From contig NZ_JXBK01000001.1 in NCBI RefSeq assembly GCF_000816495.1, positions 1,524,516 to 1,588,515 on the forward strand: a stretch of DNA of 64,000 nt, read 5' to 3'. This stretch comes from Acinetobacter harbinensis. Lineage in GTDB: Bacteria; Pseudomonadota; Gammaproteobacteria; Pseudomonadales; Moraxellaceae. Positions 12,928 through 21,497 of this stretch are shown in pieces (within the stretch, counting starts at the first letter, position 1; the number at the start of each line of letters is the position of its first letter). Below the pieces are notes generated by a model that had not been told where the DNA came from, did no database searches, and saw only the letters and a list, made by a program, of their open reading frames with translations. The position numbers and the translations under genes are program-made.

Positions 12928-13376
12928 AAGCCTATCTGTAAAACATTATGTTGCTTATTATACAAAAATTAACCAAAGATAAACAGGTTAAATAATTAAA
13001 ATAGATATATATTATTTTATATATAATTAACAGTAACTTATAAATAATTAATGTTAAAAAATAAACTAAATTTTGTTATTTTAAAGTTGATTAAAATGCT
13101 TTGTATTGTTGTTTTTAATCCCGACTAAAATGGTTATATATTATATTTAAAGTTGACTAAAATGGTTGAATATTATTAATGCATTAAAGAGTATTTATAA
13201 ATGAGATTGATTGATATTTTAATTCAAACTTAAATACATTGAAAAGTAATAGCGGAAAATCAAATATCGGTATGCTGATGAGCAAGGCAAAGGTTATCGG
13301 GACTGTCATCAAAAGACCACCCGAAGGCAGTCTTGGATTACATCAAAAGGACAGTAAAATGTTAACCAGAGGATTA
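12928..13376. other. AT-rich intergenic region upstream of the cyd operon
   Basis: This 450-bp non-coding stretch separates the cydP start from the porin stop, and both genes are on the minus strand. It must hold the cyd promoter. It contains three direct repeats (listed separately) in an otherwise very AT-rich background. Near the porin end, two CATCAAAAG copies (about 13307 and 13340) flank a weak AAGAC/GTCTT hairpin that could terminate the porin transcript. No ORF or RNA gene is supported. Confidence 0.6.
13081..13170. promoter_or_regulatory. Three phased direct repeats (GAYTAAAATG) upstream of cydPABX
   Basis: The cores GATTAAAATG (13089-13098), GACTAAAATG (13123-13132) and GACTAAAATG (13155-13164) are spaced 34 and 32 bp apart, about three helical turns. 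The first and third share the longer AAAGTTGAYTAAAATG. The third copy, extended to AAAGTTGACTAAAATGGTTG plus AATAT, agrees at about 21 of 25 positions with the IscR type 1 consensus as I remember it (ATASYYGACTRWWWYAGTC plus RRSTAT); the second agrees at about 19 and the first at about 16. They lie 160-240 bp upstream of cydP and are candidate operators for an Rrf2-family regulator. Function is inferred, not shown. Confidence 0.5.
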
Positions 13377-14414
13377 TTAAAAGTTAAGTTCCATGCCCAA
13401 GCCAAACACCGATTGTGAATCTTCTGCGCCCCAGTCACGTTTTTGCTGAGCCAGTAAGCCATACAGTTTGGCTTGTTTGTTGAGTGTATAATCCACAGCG
13501 ACACCATATTGATCTACTGTGCGGTCGTTACCTGTCCAAGAGGTATCCGCCGTTTGGTATTGTGCTTTTAGTGTCCAAGGTGTAGTCGCAATTTTATAGG
13601 TGGCATTAATTAGCCATGCTTGTTCTTCTAGGTTTAAGGCTTTACCTACCGAAGAGGTCGCTTCAGCCGTTTGATACAGTGCATTTAAGCCTAAACCTTC
13701 CACACCAACTTTGGCTAAATCATAAGAGCCGGTTAAGCGAAAAGCATCACTGGCTTGTTTGCTGCTGCCAAAACTTGAGGCAGAGTATTTGCCTTTCACA
13801 TCAAAGTCACCGGCCAAAGCCAAAGCTAAACCTAAATCTTTATTTTCATAAGTGATTGAAGTGGAAATTGCATCACCAACGCCATTGTCGCCGTCAGCCT
13901 TATTTTCTTCACCTTGTTGCAGCATGATATTAAGACCGACACCGGCCAGTCGTTTTGGATCGGTTTCAAAACCAACCACGTTTTTTAGGCGTTCTTCGCC
14001 ATAGATCATGCTGGTCATGTCAAAGCTATGATCATTAAAAATATCATTTTTACTGGCTGCGGCTGTTTTAAAGTAGGAGTCATAGTTACCGGCTTTTAAG
14101 GTGCCAAAACCATTCCATTTTAATCCTGCATAGATATTACGTTTCTTAAAGGTTTGGCTATCATCTTCATCGCCATCGACACTAATTTCCCACTCTGCTA
14201 AATATAAAGCCGAAAGTTGATCTGAAATTTTTTCTTCGCCTTTGACCCCAATACGGGATGAATTAGAATTCACCTCGGTGACATTTTCACTGCCAAAACT
14301 TTTATTATTAAATTGATCAATGCTGACGTTTACTTTACCGTAAAGTGTAGGCGCAGCTTGTGCTGCATGTAAGCTTAAACTGGTTATTGCTACGGCAAGA
14401 AGCAATTTTTTCAT
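13377..14414 (-). CDS. Gram-negative general porin (outer membrane beta-barrel)
   Basis: This 345-residue outer membrane protein has a signal peptide (MKKLLLAVAITSLSLHAAQA, cleavage after AQA) followed by APTLYGKVNVSID, the usual first strand of trimeric porins of the proteobacterial type. Alternating-residue beta strands, RIGVKGEEKISDQLSALYLAEWE and an eyelet-like loop follow, and the last residue is Phe (GLGMELNF), the signal recognised by the BAM complex. GGAG lies 7 bases before the ATG. Two tandem Pho-box-like sequences and a matching -10 lie 100-160 bp upstream, so expression under phosphate starvation and a role as an anion or phosphate-selective channel are plausible. Selectivity cannot be read directly from sequence. 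Confidence 0.88.
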   Translation of the reverse strand: MKKLLLAVAITSLSLHAAQAAPTLYGKVNVSIDQFNNKSFGSENVTEVNSNSSRIGVKGEEKISDQLSALYLAEWEISVDGDEDDSQTFKKRNIYAGLKWNGFGTLKAGNYDSYFKTAAASKNDIFNDHSFDMTSMIYGEERLKNVVGFETDPKRLAGVGLNIMLQQGEENKADGDNGVGDAISTSITYENKDLGLALALAGDFDVKGKYSASSFGSSKQASDAFRLTGSYDLAKVGVEGLGLNALYQTAEATSSVGKALNLEEQAWLINATYKIATTPWTLKAQYQTADTSWTGNDRTVDQYGVAVDYTLNKQAKLYGLLAQQKRDWGAEDSQSVFGLGMELNF

Positions 14415-14516
14415 TGATATTTCTCCAAAACACGATCTTTAAAGGCGACAGCCTGACATAGCTTTTTAAGTACGCTGATGTAGGACAACCTACACAAGCT
14501 CACCTGCTTGCAATGC

Positions 14517-14522
14517 AGTATC
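14517..14522 (-). promoter_or_regulatory. Candidate -10 element of the porin promoter
   Basis: On the minus strand GATACT stands exactly 10 bases after the proximal Pho-box-like repeat, the spacing found at PhoB-activated promoters where the box replaces the -35. This would give a leader of about 95 bases. Confidence 0.4.
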
Positions 14523-14532
14523 TGTAATCTTT

Positions 14533-14572
14533 ATGACAGTGCAGTGAACGATCAATGACAGTTTAATGAACT
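14533..14572 (-). promoter_or_regulatory. Two tandem Pho-box-like sites upstream of the porin gene
   Basis: Read on the minus strand, the region is built from 7-mers separated by 4 bases: AGTTCAT-TAAA-CTGTCAT (14572-14555), TGAT, CGTTCAC-TGCA-CTGTCAT (14550-14533). The PhoB box is two 7-bp CTGTCAT repeats with a 4-bp spacer; here the second 7-mer of each box is perfect and the first is degenerate (TCAT or TCAC conserved). The 22-bp period puts both boxes on one helix face. Binding by PhoB is inferred from this match. Confidence 0.6.
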
Positions 14573-14620
14573 GTTGAGTGAGGTGGAGATTAAGAAATTC
14601 TTTATTCTTATTATATGCTT

Positions 14621-14646
14621 ATAAAAAATGGAGCCGAAGCTCCATT
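14621..14646 (-). terminator. Rho-independent terminator of the HIT protein gene
   Basis: On the minus strand the stem AATGGAGC-GCTCCATT closes on a TTCG tetraloop and is followed by a T run. It begins 21 bases after the stop of the HIT gene. Confidence 0.92.
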
Positions 14647-14667
14647 GGATCAATTAAAAATGAGAAT

Positions 14668-15081
14668 TTAAAGCGCGGCTTTAATTTTTTCAGCCAAGGC
14701 TTTAATTTTTTCCTGATCACCCATTTGTAAGGCATGTTTACCCAGCTCATGAACTGAACTTGGAATAAGATGAAAGTGCACATGCGGTACGGTTTGACCC
14801 GCTGCTGCACCGGAAAGTTGCATCAACACAATGCCTTTCACTTCTAAAGCTTTTTCCATCGCCTGTGCAATTTTTTGCACAATTTGAATGGTATAAGCCG
14901 CAGCTTCTGGCGGTAAATCAAGCAGGGTTAACGCAGGGGTTTTGGGAATCACCAGCGTGTGACCTTCAGCTTGCGGCATGATGTCCATAAAGGCCAACAC
15001 TTGATCATCTTCATATACTTTTATGGCAGGCAATTCGTTGCGAATAATGCGTGCGAAAATATTTTGCTCATCGTAAACCAT
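14668..15081 (-). CDS. HIT family protein (histidine-triad nucleotide hydrolase)
   Basis: HIT proteins hydrolyse nucleoside phosphoramidates or dinucleoside polyphosphates. The 137-residue protein has the N-terminal FARIIRNELPAIKVYED, the substrate-fold segment AFMDIMPQAEGHTLVIPK, and the histidine triad PHVHFHLIP with His100, His102 and His104. Length and motif fit the HinT/Fhit-like branch common in Acinetobacter. It lies 31 bp after the YARHG-like gene on the same strand and may share its transcript. The physiological substrate is unknown. Confidence 0.92.
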   Translation of the reverse strand: MVYDEQNIFARIIRNELPAIKVYEDDQVLAFMDIMPQAEGHTLVIPKTPALTLLDLPPEAAAYTIQIVQKIAQAMEKALEVKGIVLMQLSGAAAGQTVPHVHFHLIPSSVHELGKHALQMGDQEKIKALAEKIKAAL

Positions 15082-15112
15082 GTCTAATCCTTGAAAATGC
15101 TTGAAGCTGTAA

Positions 15113-15382
15113 TTATTTACAGTTCAATTCTTTCTGACGATCTTTAATGGCGTCAAGTCGTTGTTGTTCTTTATCCGAAAATTTTGGCTTGGTGGTATAG
15201 CAATTGTCATTGCCATATTTTGCCTTCGCTTCGGGGTCTTTAAAGCAAAAACCTTTTGATGCATAAATAACATCATGGTCATTTTTCAATTTTTGACACT
15301 CTTCTTCAGTGCTGGCTGCAAAAGTGCTTGTCCCCATAAAGACTGCAAGGCTTGTAAGTATTGCAGCGGTAAATTTGCTCAT
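15113..15382 (-). CDS. Small secreted Cys-containing protein, YARHG-like
   Basis: The start is placed at the ATG at 15382 because the AAGGA site is 8 bases upstream; an in-frame ATG two codons earlier is too close to that site. The 89-residue precursor has a signal peptide (MSKFTAAILTSLAVFMGTSTFAA). The mature part carries four Cys (EEECQKL, GFCFKDPEA, NDNCYT and the C-terminal NCK) and the stretch VIYASKGFCFKDPEAKAKYG. This resembles the YARHG extracellular domain, whose core is an aromatic-Ala-Arg/Ser-x-Gly motif followed by F and a Lys-x-Tyr-Gly. The Cys pairs probably form periplasmic disulfides. Function unknown. Confidence 0.8.
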   Translation of the reverse strand: MSKFTAAILTSLAVFMGTSTFAASTEEECQKLKNDHDVIYASKGFCFKDPEAKAKYGNDNCYTTKPKFSDKEQQRLDAIKDRQKELNCK

Positions 15383-15463
15383 GAGCATTTCCTTAATTTT
15401 AACTGGTGTGGACGCATATAATCACAATATTAGGTTTAGTTATCATTATTCAATGGCCAGTTC

Positions 15464-16336
15464 TTACTCAAGTGTAATTTTACTCCATGATTCATACATT
15501 TTTACAGCACTAGAAAAGTCACTGTCTTTTTCTGCTAAATCACTGGAAGCTTGAATTAAACTTTGGGTTAAAGCAATGACCGGTGCCGAGAGTTTTGCTT
15601 CACGCACCAAGTCTAAAGCAATTCCGGTGTCTTTGGCCAATAACGGTAGGGCAAAGGTGAGTGGGAAACTGCGGTTTAAAATACGCTGCGGTAAAACTGT
15701 TTCAGTCACACCACTTTTTCCACTTGAGGCATTAATACAATCTAAAGCCTCATTTAAATTAACGCCGTGTGCTTTAAGGGTTGTAAATCCTTCTGCAACC
15801 GAACATAAATTAACAGCCAGTAACATATTGTTGACGGCTTTAACGGCAAAACCCGTACCTGAGTCGCCCACATGCTTAATCAATTGCCCGAATGCTTGAA
15901 TCGCAGGTCGTGCTTTTTCAAAAGCTTGCGTGTTACCACCGACCATCACCGTTAAGGTAGCATTCTGCGCACCAATCGTTTGACCACTCACTGGGGCATC
16001 GAGAAAGTCGACATTCTGTACTTTTAATTGTTGACTCAGGTGTTTGGCGGATGCAGGTACACCGCTGGTGCAATCCACCCAAATTGCCCCAGATTTAATG
16101 CTTAATGGCGCAATCAGTGCTTCAAGATCTGTACTGGTGGGTAAGCAAGAAAAAATAATATCCGCCTGAACCGCGTGTTGTAGCTCGACCGCTTGTGTGC
16201 CGTATTCAGTTGCATGTTGTTGAGCTTTTTCAAAGTTACGGTTCCAAACATATACCGTGTCGAAATGTTGCGGTAAATGCGCAGCCATACGATAACCCAT
16301 TGCGCCTAAGCCGATAAATGCCACTGACTGAATCAT
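15464..16336 (-). CDS. NAD(P)-binding beta-hydroxyacid dehydrogenase family oxidoreductase
   Basis: The family includes 3-hydroxyisobutyrate dehydrogenase, tartronate-semialdehyde reductase and related enzymes that oxidise a beta-hydroxy acid with NAD(P)+. The 290-residue protein has the Rossmann GLGAMG at residues 9-14, the substrate-binding DAPVSGQTIGAQNATL segment (about 113-128), and the catalytic Lys in GTGFAVKAVNNML (about 172). The specific substrate cannot be inferred. It starts 10 bp after the stop of the PhaC-like hydrolase gene on the same strand, so the two are probably one transcript. The 4-hydroxybutyrate/3-hydroxyacid theme of such pairs is suggestive only. Confidence 0.88.
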   Translation of the reverse strand: MIQSVAFIGLGAMGYRMAAHLPQHFDTVYVWNRNFEKAQQHATEYGTQAVELQHAVQADIIFSCLPTSTDLEALIAPLSIKSGAIWVDCTSGVPASAKHLSQQLKVQNVDFLDAPVSGQTIGAQNATLTVMVGGNTQAFEKARPAIQAFGQLIKHVGDSGTGFAVKAVNNMLLAVNLCSVAEGFTTLKAHGVNLNEALDCINASSGKSGVTETVLPQRILNRSFPLTFALPLLAKDTGIALDLVREAKLSAPVIALTQSLIQASSDLAEKDSDFSSAVKMYESWSKITLE

Positions 16337-16346
16337 GTTCTATCCT

Positions 16347-17438
16347 TTAGATTTTGCTCGATCTTTGTTTGAGCCAATGGGTCATAAATGGCCAGAACTC
16401 GTTGGCACTGGCTTGACTAGACATTAGCCCCAAATGACCACCGGGAATAAGAGTAAACGTGACATCTGTACTATTTGTCAATTTGGTTAATGGTTTAACC
16501 GCATTAATTGAGACAATTTGGTCACTACGGCCTGCACCGACCAATAACGAGCAACTGATATTTTTTAACTCAATATAATGATTTTGCAGTTGAATCGCGC
16601 CTTTTTTCAGGGGGTTTTGTAGCCACACATTTAAAATCATATCCTCATTGATGCCGCCTGGATAATCAATCATACGATTGAGAAAATGACCCATCGTGGC
16701 ATGTTCATACAGGGCTTGGCGATTATCTAAATTCAGCAGTAAGCGTTTTTGACTTTTTAACCAGCCTTTGGGATCAATCATTTTAAACACCAAGGCATTT
16801 AACAGCCCGGGGGTGTGGATGAACTGTTTAGGTACGTGACCTGAATAAATTTTACTTTGTAAGCTTAAGCTTTTATGAATTAGATGATTAAGCTTTTTAA
16901 CTATAGTGCCGATATATCCAGAAGCATAGCTATCAACTGGGCTGCCCAAAACAATTAAGTTTTTAACCGGATTAATCGGGTGTAAAGCGCTATATAGCAT
17001 CACAAATACACCGGACATACTCCAGCCATGTAGTGAAATTTGCTCGCTTTTAGAATGCTGACAAATCTGCTCAATACAGTGTGGAATGGCATCATTAATA
17101 AAAGACATAAAGTTTAAGAAACGATCTTGATAATTAAATTGTCCCCATTCCATTAAGTACACATCAAAGCCGCTATTTTGAAAATGTTTCACCAAAGATC
17201 GATAGGGATATAAGTCGTAAATCGCCATATTAATGGCCAAGGGTGGCACAAATACCAATGGCTCTTTATATTGCCTATTGGGAGAAGCGTAATAACGCAC
17301 ACGCGTTTGTTTATATTCTGCAATCACCTCATAGGCTGTGCTTTGAGATAACACCAGTGAGTTTGAATTAAATAAACGGGTAGATAGATTTTTAAGTTTC
17401 TTGGCCTGTTTGTTAATTTTATCTTTAACTCGAATCAT
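16347..17438 (-). CDS. Alpha/beta hydrolase related to class III-type PHA synthases
   Basis: This is an alpha/beta-fold protein with the overall pattern of polyhydroxyalkanoate synthase PhaC: PLVFVPPLAINMAIYDLYP, DVYLMEWGQ, a nucleophile elbow, a lid region, DQIVS (catalytic Asp) and PGGHLGLM (catalytic His). The elbow is HGWSMSG, with Ser where true PhaC enzymes have Cys in GxCxG, so hydrolase rather than polymerase activity is more likely. The open frame extends to 17555. I place the start at the ATG at 17438 (MIRVKDK), just before the conserved part; no start has a good ribosome-binding site, so this is uncertain. It is divergent from metZ and likely co-transcribed with the following dehydrogenase. 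Confidence 0.75.
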   Translation of the reverse strand: MIRVKDKINKQAKKLKNLSTRLFNSNSLVLSQSTAYEVIAEYKQTRVRYYASPNRQYKEPLVFVPPLAINMAIYDLYPYRSLVKHFQNSGFDVYLMEWGQFNYQDRFLNFMSFINDAIPHCIEQICQHSKSEQISLHGWSMSGVFVMLYSALHPINPVKNLIVLGSPVDSYASGYIGTIVKKLNHLIHKSLSLQSKIYSGHVPKQFIHTPGLLNALVFKMIDPKGWLKSQKRLLLNLDNRQALYEHATMGHFLNRMIDYPGGINEDMILNVWLQNPLKKGAIQLQNHYIELKNISCSLLVGAGRSDQIVSINAVKPLTKLTNSTDVTFTLIPGGHLGLMSSQASANEFWPFMTHWLKQRSSKI

Positions 17439-17576
17439 GGGATGTATGCTGATATATAAGTGCATTAAACACAGTGTAAGCGATATTTTTACATTATGCC
17501 TTGACCTTAAATGTATTAGACGCTCAAAATATTGGCAATTATTCGCAAAAAGCAATTACAGGATTGGGTAATACAC

Positions 17577-18764
17577 ATGAGCCGACCAGACGATATTGAA
17601 TATCAATTAGACACTTTAGCCATTCGTACAGGTCATACGCGTAGTTTTGAAGGCGAGCACGGCGAACCTATTTTCTTAACCTCATCCTTTGTTTATGAAA
17701 ATGCAGCAGAAGCCGCGGCTAAATTTTCCGGTCAAGAGCCGGGTAATATTTACTCACGCTTTACCAATCCGACAGTTGCAACGTTTGAAAAACGTTTAGC
17801 TGCCTTAGAAGGCGCTGAACGTGCTGTTGCCACCAGTACTGGTATGGCGGCCATTATGGCTGTGGCAATGTCGTATTTAAAAATGGGCGATCATGTGATT
17901 TGTTCACGTGCCGTATTTGGCTCTACGGTTTCTTTATTTGAAAAATATGTGGCTAAATTTGGTGTGGCGGTTGATTTTGTCGATTTGACAGATTTACAGG
18001 CTTGGAAAAATGCCATCAAAGCTGAAACCCGCTTATTGTTTGTAGAATCACCGTCCAATCCATTGGCAGAGATTGCTGATATTCAAGGCTTGGCAGAGAT
18101 TGCCCATGCCAATGGTGCATTACTGGCCATTGATAACAGCTTTTGTACCCCCGTGTTGCAACGCCCTATTGAATTAGGTGCAGATTTGGTGGTGTACTCC
18201 GCCACCAAATACTTAGATGGTCAAGGCCGCGCTTTGGGCGGCGCCGTGGTGGGTAATCACAAGTTGCTTGATGAAGTGTTTGCCTATGTACGTACCACAG
18301 GCCCATCGATGAGTCCGTTTAATGCTTGGGTGTTTTTAAAGGGTTTAGAGACCTTGCATTTGCGCATAAAAGCGCATTCAGAAAGTGCACAAAAACTGGC
18401 TGAATTTTTAAATCAACACGAAAAGGTTGAAAAAGTTTATTACGCAGGTTTAAGCTCTCATGTTGGTCATGCGATGGCCGCTAAACAACAAAGTGCTTTT
18501 GGTGGCATTGTTTCCTTTGAAGTTAAAGGCGGACGTGAAAGCGCATGGACAGTCATCGATCAGACGCAATTTATTTCAATTACCGGTAATTTGGGCGATA
18601 CCAAGTCGACCATTACCCATCCAGCCACCACTACACACGGTAAACTTCCTGCTGAAGCCAAAGAAATTGCCGGTATTCGTGAAGGTTTAATTCGGGTATC
18701 TGTTGGTTTGGAAGATATTGATGATATTATTCGCGATCTTAGTCGTGGTTTAGACTTAATCTAA
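17577..18764 (+). CDS. metZ: O-succinylhomoserine sulfhydrylase
   Basis: This is a PLP-dependent enzyme of the Cys/Met metabolism family that makes homocysteine from O-succinylhomoserine and sulfide in direct sulfhydrylation. The 395-residue protein has [54 protein letters not shown] and the PLP lysine at about residue 211 in [12 protein letters not shown]. The FCTP and SRFTNPT features fit MetZ rather than cystathionine lyases. The start is the ATG at 17577; an earlier in-frame codon at 17532 is ATT-type and not credible. It sits alone ahead of ybaB-recR. Confidence 0.92.
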   Translation: MSRPDDIEYQLDTLAIRTGHTRSFEGEHGEPIFLTSSFVYENAAEAAAKFSGQEPGNIYSRFTNPTVATFEKRLAALEGAERAVATSTGMAAIMAVAMSYLKMGDHVICSRAVFGSTVSLFEKYVAKFGVAVDFVDLTDLQAWKNAIKAETRLLFVESPSNPLAEIADIQGLAEIAHANGALLAIDNSFCTPVLQRPIELGADLVVYSATKYLDGQGRALGGAVVGNHKLLDEVFAYVRTTGPSMSPFNAWVFLKGLETLHLRIKAHSESAQKLAEFLNQHEKVEKVYYAGLSSHVGHAMAAKQQSAFGGIVSFEVKGGRESAWTVIDQTQFISITGNLGDTKSTITHPATTTHGKLPAEAKEIAGIREGLIRVSVGLEDIDDIIRDLSRGLDLI

Positions 18765-18792
18765 TTTTAACCTTTGTGGTTCGGAGATTTTT

Positions 18793-19122
18793 ATGAACAT
18801 TAATATGTTGATGCAGCAAGCACAGCGCATGCAAAAAGATATGGAAGTTAATGTTAAAAAGGCAAAAGAAGAACTTGCTCAAACAGAAGTACACGCTGAA
18901 GCGGGCGGTGGTTTGGTTAAAGTTACCATGACTTGTCGTAACGTGGTAAAACGCATTGAAATCAGTCCTGATCTTTTGCAAGATGATGCCGATATGATTG
19001 AAGATTTGATTGCCGCAGCAATGAACGATGCAGCACGTCAAGCCGAAGCCGTTTCAGAAGAAAAAATGAAAGTGGCAAATTCGGGTATGGGCATGCCACC
19101 GGGCCTTGCTGGTTTATTCTAA
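18793..19122 (+). CDS. ybaB: YbaB/EbfC family nucleoid-associated protein
   Basis: This is a small dimeric DNA-binding protein that sits just upstream of recR in most proteobacteria. The 109-residue product begins [20 protein letters not shown] and has the basic helix, the [20 protein letters not shown] beta part, and the [15 protein letters not shown] helix typical of the family, ending in a Gly/Met-rich tail. A GGAG lies 6 bases before the ATG. The gap to recR is 12 bp. The family binds DNA with little specificity and has been linked to nucleoid organisation and recombination. Confidence 0.95.
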   Translation: MNINMLMQQAQRMQKDMEVNVKKAKEELAQTEVHAEAGGGLVKVTMTCRNVVKRIEISPDLLQDDADMIEDLIAAAMNDAARQAEAVSEEKMKVANSGMGMPPGLAGLF

Positions 19123-19134
19123 GGAAGACGTTAA

Positions 19135-19731
19135 GTGTTTAGTGATCGATTTGATCAGCTAGTGCAAGCTTTACGTATTTTACCTAGCGTTGGGCCGAAA
19201 TCGGCTCAGCGTATGGCATTGCACCTGATTATGAAAAATAGACAAGGTGCAGTGGGCTTAGCGCATGCATTAAATGAAGCGACCAGTTATATTCATGAGT
19301 GTCGTCTATGTCACTCACTGACTGAAAATGAGATATGTGATATTTGTCTCTCACATGAACGTGATGATCAGCTTTTATGTGTGGTTGAATCGCCAGCTGA
19401 TGTTATGGCCATTGAACAAAGTGGCAGTTTTAAGGGTAAATATCATGTTCTAGGCGGACATTTATCGCCGTTAGATGGTATTGGGCCTGAAGAAATTGGT
19501 ATTCCATATTTAATACAGCGACTAACACAAGGTCATGTGGTTGAAGTCATCTTGGCCACCAATGCCACAGTAGAAGGACAGGCGACTGCACACTACTTGG
19601 TAGAAGCCACCAAACACTTACCATTACAAATGACGCGAATTGCACAAGGCGTTCCGCAAGGCGGAGAACTTGAGTATGTCGATAGTCATACCTTAAGTCA
19701 GGCTGTGCATAATCGTATGCGAATGAAGTGA
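19135..19731 (+). CDS. recR: Recombination mediator protein RecR
   Basis: RecR works with RecO (and RecF) to load RecA on SSB-coated DNA at gaps. The 198-residue protein has the N-terminal helix-hairpin-helix (RILPSVGPKSAQRMALHL), a C4 zinc finger with Cys56, Cys59, Cys68 and Cys71, then a Toprim domain starting LLCVVESPADVMAIE and the C-terminal RIAQGVPQGGELEYVD motif. Translation starts at a GTG with a GGAAG sequence 8-9 bases upstream. It follows ybaB by 12 bp, the usual pairing. Confidence 0.97.
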   Translation: MFSDRFDQLVQALRILPSVGPKSAQRMALHLIMKNRQGAVGLAHALNEATSYIHECRLCHSLTENEICDICLSHERDDQLLCVVESPADVMAIEQSGSFKGKYHVLGGHLSPLDGIGPEEIGIPYLIQRLTQGHVVEVILATNATVEGQATAHYLVEATKHLPLQMTRIAQGVPQGGELEYVDSHTLSQAVHNRMRMK

Positions 19732-19895
19732 TTTTGGCCTGTACTTAGATCAAAAACCTCTAACTGATGGCTGGGTTTCTACTTGAGGTGTCAAATTACG
19801 AGCAATAGACGCTATAGACATAAAATTTGTTATAGCCAAATGTTATATATCGGTTAATATGCTTTTAAAGAGAATCTGATCTTAGACTCGATAAT

Positions 19896-21038
19896 ATGTT
19901 CCAGTTCATTCAGCAACAACAAGACTTAGACAATATTCTGCATTTAATGAGTCAAACCTCGGTTTATGGGTTAGATACAGAATTTATTAAAGTTGATACG
20001 CTGTGGCCCAAATTAGGGGTCTTTCAAATTAATGTTGCGGGTCAAGTGTTCTTGCTCGACGGCACACGTCTAGAACTGTCAGCCTTTTGGGAAAAATTAT
20101 TTCAAGCGCAGCAGAATATATTTCATGCCTGTAGCGAAGATATTGATTTAATTTATCACTATGCGCAGCAAAAAAGTTTAAGCAATGTCTTTGATACGCA
20201 AGTCGGCTTGTCCTTTTTAGGCCATGGACTGCAAGTGAGTTATCAAAACGCCTTAAAGCAAATGCTCGATGTGGATATTGATAAAGATCAGACGCGTTCT
20301 GATTGGTTGGCGCGTCCATTGACTACCAAGCAATTGGATTATGCGGCCAATGATGTGCTGTATTTGATGAATTTGTCGCATAAAATTCAGCATCAACTCA
20401 GCGATAAGTATCTACTTGATTTTGCCCTTGAAGATTGTCGTCACTTGACCTATGAAATCGGACAAGAAACGCCTTTAGAGTTACTGTATCAGGATATCGG
20501 AAATTATCGTCATTCACGCCGTCAACTGATGCAATTACAACAATTGGCAGTGTGGCGTGAACAGATGGTCAAAGCCTTAAATTATCCGCGCAGCTTTATT
20601 TTAAAAAGCTCAACCATGATGGATTTGGTCGAGCAAAATCCACATAACCAGTTTCAACTCTCTGGCATCAAAGATATTCGGCAAAATATTGTTCGGGACT
20701 ACGGTAAAACCATTTTAGATTTACTGAAATTTTTACCCGAGCAAAATGAATGGCCACTGCGTATGGCACGCCCAATTCGCCATTCCTCTAAAGATATTGG
20801 CGAAAAAGTGGATACCGTGATTCAAGCTGTCGTGCAACAGACGACCGTGCCTAAAGAAGTGCTGATGCGTAAAAAATGGCTGAATGCCTTATATCAGCAT
20901 GTGGTGTTTCATAACGATGAACAAGATTTACCGTCTTATCTTTTGGGTTGGCGCTATGAGTTATTAACCAAGCCACTGATTGATGTTTTACATAGCGATG
21001 AAAGTTACCTTTCTACCCAAATGAAAGTCATGGAATAA
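19896..21038 (+). CDS. rnd: Ribonuclease D
   Basis: RNase D is a 3'-5' exoribonuclease that trims tRNA and other stable RNA precursors. The 380-residue protein has DEDD-type exonuclease motifs: VYGLDTEF with Asp27 and Glu29, FHACSEDIDLI, and the Exo III motif QLDYAANDVLYL. It is followed by one HRDC-like domain (REQMVKALNYPRSFILKSSTMMDL). Length matches E. coli RNase D (375). It is alone between recR (164-bp gap) and a terminator at 21084. Confidence 0.93.
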   Translation: MFQFIQQQQDLDNILHLMSQTSVYGLDTEFIKVDTLWPKLGVFQINVAGQVFLLDGTRLELSAFWEKLFQAQQNIFHACSEDIDLIYHYAQQKSLSNVFDTQVGLSFLGHGLQVSYQNALKQMLDVDIDKDQTRSDWLARPLTTKQLDYAANDVLYLMNLSHKIQHQLSDKYLLDFALEDCRHLTYEIGQETPLELLYQDIGNYRHSRRQLMQLQQLAVWREQMVKALNYPRSFILKSSTMMDLVEQNPHNQFQLSGIKDIRQNIVRDYGKTILDLLKFLPEQNEWPLRMARPIRHSSKDIGEKVDTVIQAVVQQTTVPKEVLMRKKWLNALYQHVVFHNDEQDLPSYLLGWRYELLTKPLIDVLHSDESYLSTQMKVME

Positions 21039-21083
21039 TTTTTAGGCAGATTGCCAAAAGAGTGGTCATTTATATAAAATCGG

Positions 21084-21125
21084 GACGGGTACCTGAGCAT
21101 TGCTTAATGTACCGGTCTTTTTTTT
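21084..21125 (+). terminator. Rho-independent terminator downstream of rnd
   Basis: GACGGGTAC (21084-21092) pairs with GTACCGGTC (21109-21117) with one mismatch, and is followed by eight T. An inner AGCATTGCT can extend the fold. Confidence 0.75.
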
Positions 21126-21149
21126 ACTGTATGCTTGAGCTTAAGTTTT

Positions 21150-21476
21150 ATGAGTACTGTTTCAACTATGCACTGTTCAATTTATAAATCTAGCAAAAAA
21201 GATGAAATGTATATGTACATTCCTCGTCCTGTGTCGAGTGAAAACGAAGCAGAGCGCGCGGATCCGCTACTGGCTTTACCTGAAGCAATGCGTAGCGCAT
21301 TTGGTCGAGCCATCTTTATTATGGATTTAGAACTATCTGAAAGCCGTAAATTGGCACGTGTGAATGTCTTACACGTTATGGATTCAATTCAAAACAGAGG
21401 TTTCTTTATTCAGGTTCCACCCGAAGGATTAATTAATCCCAATGCAGTTGCCCCTGAGGGATTGCGCGGTGCTTAA
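21150..21476 (+). CDS. YcgL domain-containing protein
   Basis: This is a small cytoplasmic protein of unknown function. The conserved YcgL core begins [21 protein letters not shown] and ends [16 protein letters not shown], matching the family pattern 'CxIYRSSKxDxxYLY ... GYYLQLPPP'. Two in-frame starts are possible: ATG 21150 (used here, 108 residues) or ATG 21168, which begins directly at the conserved core; neither has a clear Shine-Dalgarno. It is the first of four closely spaced same-strand genes with the 3-TM protein, MoxR ATPase and VWA protein. Confidence 0.85.
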   Translation: MSTVSTMHCSIYKSSKKDEMYMYIPRPVSSENEAERADPLLALPEAMRSAFGRAIFIMDLELSESRKLARVNVLHVMDSIQNRGFFIQVPPEGLINPNAVAPEGLRGA

Positions 21477-21497
21477 GGTTCATTCAGGAGTTGCACA

